A stretch of DNA of 39,077 nucleotides from Streptomyces griseus (GTDB lineage Bacteria > Bdellovibrionota > Bdellovibrionia > Bdellovibrionales > Bdellovibrionaceae), in assembly GCA_943330705.2 (NCBI GenBank), contig CALQIT020000020.1, positions 1-39,077 of the forward strand. The letters run 5' to 3'. Numbering within the stretch: the stretch's first letter is position 1; each line of letters starts with the position of its first letter. The position numbers and the translations under genes were made by a program. The notes beneath the pieces are model-generated. The model was not told the origin of the DNA, did no database searches, and saw nothing but the letters and a program-made list of their open reading frames with translations. This document shows, one piece after another, positions 1 to 7,419 of this stretch.

Positions 1-1
1 A

Positions 2-823
2 ATTACCCTGCTAGAAATCAAATCTGAATTCAATGCCTTGGTTGAAAACATAACACTTTCTGGCGGCGGTTCCGCAATCCAAAATTTAAATGCTTTTTTA
101 ACGCAGATTTTAGAAATTCCCGTTAATAAAACTCAAGTCCTGCGGGGCTTTTCAATTGTTCAGTTTGAGCCAACCCCGCGCATTGATTCGGTCATTGGCG
201 TAGCTCTAGGGCTAGCTATTGAAGGCTTAAAGAAACCAAGAAATCCAGCGATCAATCTGTTGAAGGGTGAGTTTGCTCTGCAAAACCTGGGAATGCAAAA
301 ATTCTGGGAACGCTGGCGACCGACCTTGCAGCTCGCGGCGGCTGTGCTCATTGTATTTTTCGTCTATTCTTTTGTTCGCGAGGAGGTCACTCTGGGGCTG
401 TCAACGCGGACTGAAGACGTTTTAAAAAGCCAAGCAAAAGCTGTAGCCAGGTTGGGCTCGAAACAAGCCAACGAAAAAGGTGTGAAAACCTATATTAGCA
501 CTCAACGCAAGCGATCTAAAGAGCTCATGGACATCGCAAGTATTGCAAAAATGAACTCGGCTCTAGATATTTTCAAAAAAATCAGCGAGGCAAGCCCTGC
601 CAAGGCCTCCCTCAAACTCAATGTCCGTCGACTCCTAATCCAAGATGACAGCGTGCGAATCGAAGGCTTTGTGAGTAACAATCAACAACTTGGGCTGTTC
701 AAAAATGCCCTGACCGGAATCGCCGTTGCCGGAAAAATTGAGCAACTAAGCCCCTCGACCTTGACTGCAAATGAGGGTGCTAGTTTTGCGCTCGCATTCA
801 AAGTCGATCGAGGTACAAAATGA
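2..823 (+). CDS. gspL: Type II secretion protein GspL-like (5' partial)
   Basis: The reading frame is open from base 2, so the real start lies outside the window; the first candidate inside is a TTG at 38. The visible N-terminal part has the actin-like GspL/PilM signature LSGGGSAIQNL, which is the end of the cytoplasmic ATPase-like domain. A single membrane helix follows (about residues 96-112 from the TTG: LQLAAAVLIVFFVYSF), then a periplasmic alpha-helical and ferredoxin-like region. GspL is the inner-membrane platform protein that links the secretion ATPase GspE to GspM. The stop overlaps the next start (ATGA at 820-823), and the next two genes are gspM-like and gspN-like, which supports the call. 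The assignment rests on architecture and order; sequence identity in this family is low. Confidence 0.85.
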   Translation: MTLLEIKSEFNALVENITLSGGGSAIQNLNAFLTQILEIPVNKTQVLRGFSIVQFEPTPRIDSVIGVALGLAIEGLKKPRNPAINLLKGEFALQNLGMQKFWERWRPTLQLAAAVLIVFFVYSFVREEVTLGLSTRTEDVLKSQAKAVARLGSKQANEKGVKTYISTQRKRSKELMDIASIAKMNSALDIFKKISEASPAKASLKLNVRRLLIQDDSVRIEGFVSNNQQLGLFKNALTGIAVAGKIEQLSPSTLTANEGASFALAFKVDRGTK

Positions 824-1524
824 ATTTAGATGACCTCAAAGATAGGTTCAAAAGCGAAGGCAAGGCTTTAGCAGATAGAGTTCAGGAGAGTTCTGCTTAT
901 AACAATTTGAAAGATCGTTTTGACTCTGCCAGCCCCGGCGGACAAAAGGCAATTCTCATTGCCGCATCTTGTTTGCTGGTTCTTGCCATTCTCTATATTC
1001 CATGGGGATATTATAGCAGTTCCGCATTAAGTGTTGAAGAATTTGAAGATCGACGGCAACTGATTCACGACATGATGCATGTCACTCGCGAAACCAGTGA
1101 TACGCCAGAGCTTCCTGTTCCACCAAGTTTGGACGCAATTCGCAGTAGCGTCGAACAATTTATTAAATCCGCTGGATTAATTGATAAACAAAAAGGAACC
1201 ATTGGGGTTGTCACCGAGCCCTCAACCCTCGTACCCGCTGGATTGAACCAAGGCATCCTCAGTGTGCAACTAAAAATGCTAAATTTAACTCAGCTTATGG
1301 ACATTGGTTATCAAATCCAGTCGATCAGTTCATCGATCAAGCTGAAGGACCTTATCGTTGAACCAAGTTCAGAAAACCCTAAATATTTGGACGTAATTTA
1401 TAAGCTGATAGTTCTTAAAGTTCCTGCCATCCTTAGCCCTGCGCCTGCCGAAGAAAGCAAAGGGAAAAAACAGAACACGGGCTCGGCAAAAGCAGAAGAC
1501 AAGGAACAGAATGCAGAAGATTAG
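820..1524 (+). CDS. gspM: Type II secretion protein GspM-like
   Basis: A 234-residue bitopic membrane protein. It has a charged cytoplasmic N-terminus of about 45 residues, a hydrophobic helix at about 46-63 (ILIAASCLLVLAILYIPW), then a periplasmic coiled-coil and alpha/beta region and a Lys/Glu-rich tail. This is the GspM layout, although the cytoplasmic stretch is longer than in enterobacterial GspM. GspM dimerises with GspL in the inner-membrane assembly platform. The ATG overlaps the gspL stop by four bases, so the two are translationally coupled. The identification depends strongly on lying between gspL and gspN. Confidence 0.75.
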   Translation: MNLDDLKDRFKSEGKALADRVQESSAYNNLKDRFDSASPGGQKAILIAASCLLVLAILYIPWGYYSSSALSVEEFEDRRQLIHDMMHVTRETSDTPELPVPPSLDAIRSSVEQFIKSAGLIDKQKGTIGVVTEPSTLVPAGLNQGILSVQLKMLNLTQLMDIGYQIQSISSSIKLKDLIVEPSSENPKYLDVIYKLIVLKVPAILSPAPAEESKGKKQNTGSAKAEDKEQNAED

Positions 1525-2482
1525 AGAGCTCTTCAAATTCTTAAACATCCATAAACTCAAACTTCTGACAATGATTTTATCTATTTTCGTTTTTAGCTTT
1601 CAGCTTTTTCCCTATAATGACCTAAGTGACTTTTTCTCGGTTCAAGTGGCAAAGTTCACAAACAACAGTGTGTATTTGCAGTTCGATTCATTGCGCCTCA
1701 GTCTTTTTCCCACAACGGGCGTGGCGGTGACCGATGTCCACGTTGAGGCGCGAGGATTTCCCGCTTTGAAGGCCAGGGAAATTGTGATCTCACCATCGAT
1801 AAGCTCCTTAATCATGAAAAAGCCAGCTGGAAGTTTTTTTGCCAAAGGGTTGCTCAATGGAGACATTGAGATTTCTATCAAACCAGGAGCAAAAAGTGAT
1901 GAGAAGAAAATTGAACGGCAAAGCATCACGGTCTCTGTCAAAAAAGTAAGTCTTGAAGAGTTACGAGATCTTTTTGGCCTACCCATGGCCATTAAAGGAA
2001 AACTCAATTTGAATTCAGAGGCCTTGGTGGATTTCAATTTTGCGGAACAACCAGATGCCGAAATCACTTTGAAAATTCAAGATTTCATTCTGCCACCTAG
2101 TAACATTCCGACGCAAATTGGCCCCATTGCCGTCACTGGTTTTAAATTGAGTTCGGTTGAACTTAAAGGTCGCCTCTCGGCGGGGCGATTTGAGATCGGC
2201 GAAGGCATTGTTGGCGCAGAGGGCGACGAGATCAAAGGAACTATTCGTGGCGGGATTGGTTTGCAAATTCGCAATCAAGGTCCAACGATTTCACCTGCGT
2301 TTAGCGCCTATAACTTTGATGTTAAGCTTTCGATTAAAAAAAGCCTGCAGGAGCGCGAGAAACTACTTTTACAATTTCTTGAACAATTCAAGACTCCGGG
2401 TGGGATGGATGCGGATGTTTTCTCAATTCGTATTTCAGGCCAAGATACATTCGGACCACCGACCATGGGCGCGTTGCGTTAG
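1511..2482 (+). CDS. gspN: Type II secretion protein GspN (AsmA-like)
   Basis: 323 residues. A short basic N-terminus precedes a signal anchor (about residues 18-34, LLTMILSIFVFSFQLFP). The rest is a beta-rich periplasmic domain with the repeated 'LRLSLFPTTGVAVTDVHV' type of motif seen in AsmA/GspN proteins. In bacteria that carry it, GspN is an accessory type II secretion component of unclear role, perhaps in envelope lipid handling. The start overlaps the end of gspM by 14 bases, with a GGAA ribosome-binding sequence five bases upstream. It is the last gene of the unit; no good terminator is visible before ssb, some 280 bases downstream. Confidence 0.85.
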   Translation: MQKIRELFKFLNIHKLKLLTMILSIFVFSFQLFPYNDLSDFFSVQVAKFTNNSVYLQFDSLRLSLFPTTGVAVTDVHVEARGFPALKAREIVISPSISSLIMKKPAGSFFAKGLLNGDIEISIKPGAKSDEKKIERQSITVSVKKVSLEELRDLFGLPMAIKGKLNLNSEALVDFNFAEQPDAEITLKIQDFILPPSNIPTQIGPIAVTGFKLSSVELKGRLSAGRFEIGEGIVGAEGDEIKGTIRGGIGLQIRNQGPTISPAFSAYNFDVKLSIKKSLQEREKLLLQFLEQFKTPGGMDADVFSIRISGQDTFGPPTMGALR

Positions 2483-2763
2483 TTGGGAATTCGGACCACG
2501 CCAAAGCTGCCTCTGAATTTGATAACCTATTGATTTAGCCTAAGCTTTGCTTCATGGCTGCATAGACATCCCCGGGCTGGAAAACAGCAGACCAAGATGA
2601 TTGACTTGAGCTCTGGAGCGTTGAAAAACTAAGCCCCAGAATAAAAGTACTAAAAGCAAATTAGTTAAAGGTAATTTAGCAGCAAATCAGCAGCAAATTA
2701 CCAATAAATCAACAGTAGCTTGGGTGTTTCATAAATTCACACCTGGGTGGAAAGGACAAAGTT

Positions 2764-3195
2764 ATGTCAGGAGTAAACAAGGTTATCATCGTTGGACGCT
2801 TGGGTGCAGACCCAGAAATCAAGAGCGTTGGAAATTCACAATCCGTGGCCCGCTTGAGCATTGCGACCTCTGAGGTCTGGAATGATAAAAATGGCCAGAA
2901 GCAGGAACGCACAGAGTGGCACCGAGTTGTTGTTTGGGGACGCCAAGCAGAAAACTGCGCCAAGCACCTTGCAAAGGGCCGCCAAGTTTATGTTGAAGGT
3001 CGCTTGCAAACTCGATCATGGGAAGACGCAAATGGACAGAAACGTTACGCGACTGAAGTCGTGGCCTCTACGGTTCAATTCCTAGGAGCAGGAGGAGCTG
3101 AACGCTCGCCGCAGGCCAATGGCACCGAAGAAACAGGACTCAATGACTTCGGACCGGAACCACAGTTCGATAATTCCGACGAAATCCCATTCTAG
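2764..3195 (+). CDS. ssb: Single-stranded DNA-binding protein
   Basis: 143 residues with the canonical SSB OB-fold (about 4-108): [15 protein letters not shown] at the start, [12 protein letters not shown], and a Gly/Asn-rich linker. The acidic C-terminal tail ends DEIPF, the hook that recruits replication and repair partners. A clear AAAGGA ribosome-binding sequence lies about 9 bases before the ATG. The gene is flanked by its own leader (280 bases without a gene upstream) and a strong terminator, so it is probably monocistronic. Length and tail are typical of the family. Confidence 0.98.
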   Translation: MSGVNKVIIVGRLGADPEIKSVGNSQSVARLSIATSEVWNDKNGQKQERTEWHRVVVWGRQAENCAKHLAKGRQVYVEGRLQTRSWEDANGQKRYATEVVASTVQFLGAGGAERSPQANGTEETGLNDFGPEPQFDNSDEIPF

Positions 3196-3221
3196 TTGGA
3201 CTTTGATCGATTTTTTTCAAC

Positions 3222-3258
3222 AAAAGGTCTCGTCGTAACACGAGGCCTTTTCTTTTAA
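3222..3258 (+). terminator. Rho-independent terminator of ssb
   Basis: Stem AAAAGG-t-CTCGT pairs with ACGAG-g-CCTTTT around a loop of about six bases, followed by a CTTTT tract. It sits 26 bases after the ssb stop. Confidence 0.85.
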
Positions 3259-3284
3259 TTCAACTGCTTCTAAAATAAACTACC

Positions 3285-3551
3285 ATGCGGACCGAACTTG
3301 TCATCTTGTGCAGAGCCTTTGTATTAATACTTTTCCTTTCTGGATGCTCTCTCTATAGAAATAATGGTCGCAAATCATTTGAGAATAAAGTCGAAGGCAG
3401 TGTTAAGGCCCAAACCGCAGTCTATACCAATGCAAACTGCTGGGTTCAAGATGCTAGAGATCCGCTTTTGCCAGCGGCACAGGCGTCAGATTTTTCAATT
3501 CAAGTCATCGCCAATTACGACATCCTAGTTTGCACCGAGGAGCTTCAATGA
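3285..3551 (+). CDS. Small lipoprotein, unknown function
   Basis: 88 residues with a lipoprotein signal peptide: MRTELVILCRAF, a hydrophobic core and the lipobox LSGC with Cys21 as the acylated residue. The remaining 67 residues are polar with two further cysteines (Cys52 and Cys82 approximately) that could form a disulfide. No ribosome-binding sequence is visible before the ATG, and TAAAAT lies 14 bases upstream at 3271, so a very short leader or leaderless message is possible. The stop overlaps the start of the next gene (ATGA), so it is coupled to the barrel protein. No function is recognised. Confidence 0.75.
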   Translation: MRTELVILCRAFVLILFLSGCSLYRNNGRKSFENKVEGSVKAQTAVYTNANCWVQDARDPLLPAAQASDFSIQVIANYDILVCTEELQ

Positions 3552-4441
3552 GCCAATTCTACTTTTCTCTGTTGCTTGTCGTATTTTCATTTGCGGTATC
3601 CGCACAGACGATTTCAAAAATAGGAAATAGCGGTCAGGTTTTAATTCAGTTTGATTCCTTTAACGAACACCAAGCGCAACCCGGAAGCGAATACTTTGCG
3701 ATGTCAGCAGAGGGGAAAAAAGTAGCAATCATTCAACTTAAAAAAGTGAAAGCTAATCAGGCCATAGGGATCATAACCAAAGGTAAGGCCCTGGTCGGCC
3801 AACAATTGGTTCTGCGCGGAGCTGAAACCGAAGGGGCCAATTCAGCTACCGCTTTCCACCGAAAACCTGGCTTTCCAGTAGCAGTCCTTGTTGGCTATGG
3901 CGCCAGCTCAATGAGTCTAACTGGGCAGTACTCTTCGACCGGAGCTACGGTTGACCGCTCTGGAACTTTAAACATGACAGGCACATCTTTTAATCTGAAA
4001 GCTTTTGGAGAAATCAATTTGGTCGATCGATTTTTTGCTCGCGGCACCGGCGGTTTAGAAATTTTTAACACCAAAGGAACGGGTAAAGATTCCAGCTCTG
4101 GCCTGGCGATTTGTGACTCTGGAGCAAGTTCGGACTGCAAAGCAAATTTTAACTATCTGGCTATGGAGGGCTCAATCCATTGGGCTTTTATGCAATCTAA
4201 ATCCCTGCGTGGCCACATTGGCGGCGGTTACTCTTACCTAGTTACTCTGAGCAAAGATGTTAACATCCCGAACTTAAAGGCATCGGCTGCGACCAATCAA
4301 ATGATGCTGGCAAAGCTTGGTTTTGACTTTATGACCAAACAGTCTTTCTTCCCCGTTATCATCGAATACGGATACATCCCCGGCGACAACGTAAAGGCCT
4401 CTGCTCTCTATCTTCGCGGTGGATACGGATTTTACTTCTAG
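3548..4441 (+). CDS. Predicted outer-membrane beta-barrel protein
   Basis: 297 residues from the ATG at 3548, chosen over an in-frame upstream ATG at 3530 because GAGGAG lies just before it and it overlaps the lipoprotein stop. There is a signal peptide with probable cleavage in SFAVSA-QT. A small N-terminal domain (about 20-100) is rich in beta strands. A region of about 190 residues with alternating polar/hydrophobic strands then ends in GGYGFYF, with a C-terminal aromatic residue typical of BAM substrates. It has paired cysteines (DSGASSDCKA). The function is unknown; it pairs with the upstream lipoprotein. Confidence 0.75.
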   Translation: MSQFYFSLLLVVFSFAVSAQTISKIGNSGQVLIQFDSFNEHQAQPGSEYFAMSAEGKKVAIIQLKKVKANQAIGIITKGKALVGQQLVLRGAETEGANSATAFHRKPGFPVAVLVGYGASSMSLTGQYSSTGATVDRSGTLNMTGTSFNLKAFGEINLVDRFFARGTGGLEIFNTKGTGKDSSSGLAICDSGASSDCKANFNYLAMEGSIHWAFMQSKSLRGHIGGGYSYLVTLSKDVNIPNLKASAATNQMMLAKLGFDFMTKQSFFPVIIEYGYIPGDNVKASALYLRGGYGFYF

Positions 4442-4471
4442 TCAATTAGCAGATGAAAAGCGGCGAGGATT

Positions 4472-4900
4472 ATGAAACTACGCACTAAACTTCTTGTTAT
4501 GAAGCCCTTTCAGCGGTGGTTTATAATTAGCTTCCTATCCTACACTGCTCTTTTCCTAAGTATTTTAGGAGCCAGCTTGTATCTATTTTTTCGTCTGATG
4601 GTTGAAGAGATGCTGCAAGTTGGAGGGCTGTTAAGCCAAAGCTATGCCCAAACCTTGCAACAAAACTTAGATCGATCTTTCTATGTGATCGCAGCCATTA
4701 CCGTCGGTCTATTGATCATCGCAGGAGCACACGCATTTTTCTTTAGTTATAAAATTGCAGGGCCTCTTTTTGCGGTTACCCGCCACATGGAAAAATGCGC
4801 CGATGCTGGGCAACTTCTGCCACTTGCGCTAAGAAAAGAGGATCTTTTTTCCGATCTAGCAGTGCAAATTTCCCGGTTGGCAAAAAAACAGAAGCCATAA
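4472..4900 (+). CDS. HAMP-like two-helix membrane protein
   Basis: 142 residues. Two transmembrane helices (about 16-42 and 71-92) flank a short periplasmic segment of about 28 residues. The second helix runs into a HAMP-like start, YKIAGPLFAVTRHMEKCADAG, with the diagnostic GPL. HAMP modules transmit signals in chemoreceptors and histidine kinases, but here the protein ends after the HAMP-like helices without an output domain. It may act as an adaptor or relay signals through a partner protein. It is separated from the next gene by a single base, so the two are probably co-expressed. Confidence 0.75.
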   Translation: MKLRTKLLVMKPFQRWFIISFLSYTALFLSILGASLYLFFRLMVEEMLQVGGLLSQSYAQTLQQNLDRSFYVIAAITVGLLIIAGAHAFFFSYKIAGPLFAVTRHMEKCADAGQLLPLALRKEDLFSDLAVQISRLAKKQKP

Positions 4901-4901
4901 G

Positions 4902-5483
4902 ATGAAGCATCTGTTTTACCTTTCAATGTTCGGTCTTTGTCTAATGGGTCTGTCACGCTTTTATGGTCAAGCAAAAGTAGAGCTTAGTGTATCGCGAAAA
5001 CTGATGATAAAAGAAAGTATTAAAAACCTGCAGGTCCCAGGTGCTTCCGTTCGAAAGACAAAGTTAGCCGCCTATGTGAACAAAAATATAGCCCAAGAAG
5101 CCCCAAACGTTTCATTTTTTCGCGAAGACAAAGACGGAAATGATTATTGGTGTCGCGCTGTTGATGTCAAAATTGCGGGAGATCCGCCTCGGTGTTTATA
5201 CGAACACGCCTGTTTTGGTTGCCAGGGCAGACTCTATCCCCCAGAGATTGCTACCGCCACACCAATTTGTGCGGATGGCGATTTAGCAAAAAATTACGAT
5301 GCTCAATGTTGCCCCAATTTTTCAACACAATACCATCCCAACTGCCCTGAAGTTGCCGAGTGTTTTAAAGTTGATTTGCCGCCAAGCAACGGCTGCAATT
5401 GCGACGAAAAGCGACAGTGCAAATTTAAATATGACACAAACAAATACCCTCGTTGTCAGTGCGATGAAGCCAATTCGCTATAG
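4902..5483 (+). CDS. Cys-rich exported protein, unknown
   Basis: 193 residues with an N-terminal signal peptide (MKHLFYLSMFGLCLMGLSRF, cleavage near GQA). The first half of the mature protein is basic and cysteine-free. The second half, from about residue 82, holds some 15 cysteines in motifs such as CFGC, CC, CNC and CQC. The spacing suggests a disulfide-knotted extracellular domain. No family is recognised. It starts two bases after the HAMP-like gene stop. The end overlaps by six bases with the convergent phosphatidyltransferase gene. Confidence 0.7.
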   Translation: MKHLFYLSMFGLCLMGLSRFYGQAKVELSVSRKLMIKESIKNLQVPGASVRKTKLAAYVNKNIAQEAPNVSFFREDKDGNDYWCRAVDVKIAGDPPRCLYEHACFGCQGRLYPPEIATATPICADGDLAKNYDAQCCPNFSTQYHPNCPEVAECFKVDLPPSNGCNCDEKRQCKFKYDTNKYPRCQCDEANSL

Positions 5484-6143
5484 CTTCTTAAAATCCTGCA
5501 AACTTGAGCTGAGGCGCAAAAGCCTGCGAACCACAGTAAGCAATGAGCCAAATGCAATTAAAGCTAAAATAATCCCCATGGAATACGCAGGTGCTGCGAA
5601 AATAATTTCGCCAATGCTCGCCAATCCACCCAAGGTTAAAAAAAACATACGGTGCTGTTTGGCCATAGGTCCCGAGAAATCACTTTTACCTGAAATTGAG
5701 GCACCTAAAGTTCGCACATAGGCTGTGGTGACGGCAAGTAAGCTAGCGGCCCACGCCACATGAAGCATCCATGGATTTACTTGCTGGGCCATAATTCCCG
5801 CGCCCATGATCAGCGCGACATCAGAAACCCGATCCGGAAAATCATTAAAAATTTCGCCAGCAGATGTCTTCAAGCCGCCTTCTATGGCCATCAAGCCATC
5901 AATCATATTGCACAACAGACGAAGCTGAATTGCGATCGATCCTATCGCTATTAAAATAATCCTGATTGCCGTACCTTCCGCTGTTGCCGAACTGGCAAAG
6001 GCCATTCCGCCCAAGATCGCAATTAGACTACTGGCGACTGACACCTGATTTGGGGTAAGCCCCCACGTTACCAGTCTTTTTGCAAGACTTTGGAAGAAAG
6101 GAATTTTCCGACTCGAAAGCTGTCGGCGATTTGCATCTGTCAT
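5478..6143 (-). CDS. CDP-alcohol phosphatidyltransferase family, variant motif
   Basis: 221 residues, integral membrane. The family moves a phosphatidyl group from CDP-diacylglycerol to an alcohol. The usual signature DxxDGxxARx8GxxxDxxxD is present but altered: N79 replaces the first Asp, D82-G83 is intact, I87 replaces the Arg, G96 is intact, N100 replaces the third Asp, and D104 is intact. From memory, Asn variants occur in a YnbA-like subfamily found beside a second cytidylyltransferase, which is exactly the context here (cdsA-like gene two genes upstream, with overlapping starts and stops). The acceptor alcohol cannot be read from the sequence. The altered aspartates mean that an inactive or differently specific enzyme is possible. 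Confidence 0.85.
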   Translation of the reverse strand: MTDANRRQLSSRKIPFFQSLAKRLVTWGLTPNQVSVASSLIAILGGMAFASSATAEGTAIRIILIAIGSIAIQLRLLCNMIDGLMAIEGGLKTSAGEIFNDFPDRVSDVALIMGAGIMAQQVNPWMLHVAWAASLLAVTTAYVRTLGASISGKSDFSGPMAKQHRMFFLTLGGLASIGEIIFAAPAYSMGIILALIAFGSLLTVVRRLLRLSSSLQDFKKL

Positions 6144-6493
6144 GTTATTTCGCCTTGCCGAGCCAGCACCACAAGGCCTGCCATTAGAAGTCCTAAACCT
6201 AAATAGTATGAAGGCTTAACTTGTTCTTTTTCCAACACCACTCCGATCAGTGTACCCCAAATAAATGTCGTCGCATAAAACGGGTAAACAACTGACATTT
6301 TCCCACCCAATTTATAAGCATAAACAAAGAGTCCCATGACTCCGCAGAACATCAGTATCCCCAGCACGATGGGGCCATTGAGAATTCTTTCAGAGAGCAA
6401 AGCCGATCCCTTCTTATAAAAGTACTGACCCAAGGCACCCAGCAATGCAGCCAAACAATTTAACAAGATTGGAATTCGTTGATCGCTCATCAA
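6140..6493 (-). CDS. Small four-helix transporter (SMR/EamA-like)
   Basis: 117 residues with four predicted membrane helices and a short loop between each, the size of SMR-family and ArnE/ArnF-type half-transporters. The MSVVYPFYATTFIWGTLIG segment in helix 3 resembles the EamA/SMR consensus. It overlaps both neighbours by four bases (ATGA), within a lipid-synthesis module. A role in flipping a lipid or lipid-linked product is therefore attractive, but this is inference; a drug exporter is the alternative. Confidence 0.75.
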   Translation of the reverse strand: MMSDQRIPILLNCLAALLGALGQYFYKKGSALLSERILNGPIVLGILMFCGVMGLFVYAYKLGGKMSVVYPFYATTFIWGTLIGVVLEKEQVKPSYYLGLGLLMAGLVVLARQGEIT

Positions 6494-7419
6494 GGCCCCC
6501 CTTTGATCGCATATAAAAAATGAAAAAACAGAGGTGCAGTAAAAACCAAACTATCCAAGCGATCCAGTAAACCGCCGTGACCCGGCAAGGCTTGGCTAAA
6601 GTCCTTAATTCCCATGTTCCTTTTTACCGCAGAAAAAATGAGATCACCGAAAATTCCAGCAAGGCTTAGAATGGGCCCCAAAGCAAGAGCCGCACCGAGA
6701 CTCAAGCCCAATAGTTGAGGGGTCGTGATCAGACAAACCAGAGTTGTGCAAAAAATTCCTGAGATAAACCCTGCAAGAGTTTTATTTGGACTGATGTGGG
6801 GAACAATTTTTCTTTTTCCGAACATTTTGCCACCCAGAAACTGAAAGACATCATTTCCCCAAGTTGTAATTAAAAGAAATAGAATCGAAAAGCTAACTTG
6901 GTCCGTAGAAAGTCCCAGCAAATCGGACATCGCAGGCAAAGCCGGAATGTGACTGATATAGTAGATCATCATTGACAGGCCATAGATGACTCCGAAAACC
7001 ATTGGCAGATCAGCGATTGTAGCCCTGCCTATGACAAGAATTGGGATCATCCACAGACAAAGTATCGGCACTGCCGCTTGGAAAAAATGCATCGATTCAA
7101 AACACAAAGCCAAGTACTGGACCGTCGTTAAAATTAAAAACCCAAACTTCAAATAATTCTTAAACGGTGCTCCGCTAACCTTGAGATATTCGTTGATGGC
7201 AAAAACGGTCAATAAGTAAAAAAATAGAATCAGGCCCCATTTTGTCCAGCTCAGTGCCAGCAAAACAGAACCCAAGATCAGCCACCACGATTTTATAATA
7301 ATTGCCACTTTTTTAAAAGTTTCATTTCCCGGCCGCCATTTTTTTAAAATAAATATCACCAGCGATGCGATCAAAAGGACTGATAGAGCGACTGCGCATG
7401 TAATCTGAAATGAACTCAC
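6490..7419 (-). CDS. Phosphatidate cytidylyltransferase (CdsA/YnbB-like)
   Basis: 309 residues with about eight membrane helices. The C-terminus carries the complete CDP-diglyceride synthetase signature, SAVKRNMGIKDFSQ followed by PGHGGLLDRLD, including the metal-binding HGG...DRxD. The enzyme makes CDP-diacylglycerol from phosphatidate and CTP. It overlaps rel upstream and the small transporter downstream. Pairing with a CDP-alcohol phosphatidyltransferase mirrors E. coli ynbA/ynbB, so this could be a second, pathway-specific copy rather than the housekeeping cdsA. The housekeeping copy is not in this window, so that cannot be settled here. Confidence 0.92.
   Translation of the reverse strand: MSSFQITCAVALSVLLIASLVIFILKKWRPGNETFKKVAIIIKSWWLILGSVLLALSWTKWGLILFFYLLTVFAINEYLKVSGAPFKNYLKFGFLILTTVQYLALCFESMHFFQAAVPILCLWMIPILVIGRATIADLPMVFGVIYGLSMMIYYISHIPALPAMSDLLGLSTDQVSFSILFLLITTWGNDVFQFLGGKMFGKRKIVPHISPNKTLAGFISGIFCTTLVCLITTPQLLGLSLGAALALGPILSLAGIFGDLIFSAVKRNMGIKDFSQALPGHGGLLDRLDSLVFTAPLFFHFLYAIKGGP

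Noticed and set aside
1642-2067. 141-codon minus-strand frame inside gspN
   Set aside because: It is a shadow of the gspN frame, with no ribosome-binding sequence and no recognisable protein features.
2601-2650. TTGACT/TTGAAA promoter for ssb
   Set aside because: -35-like hexamers exist in the leader, but none has a convincing -10 at 16-18 bases, so it was not listed as a feature.
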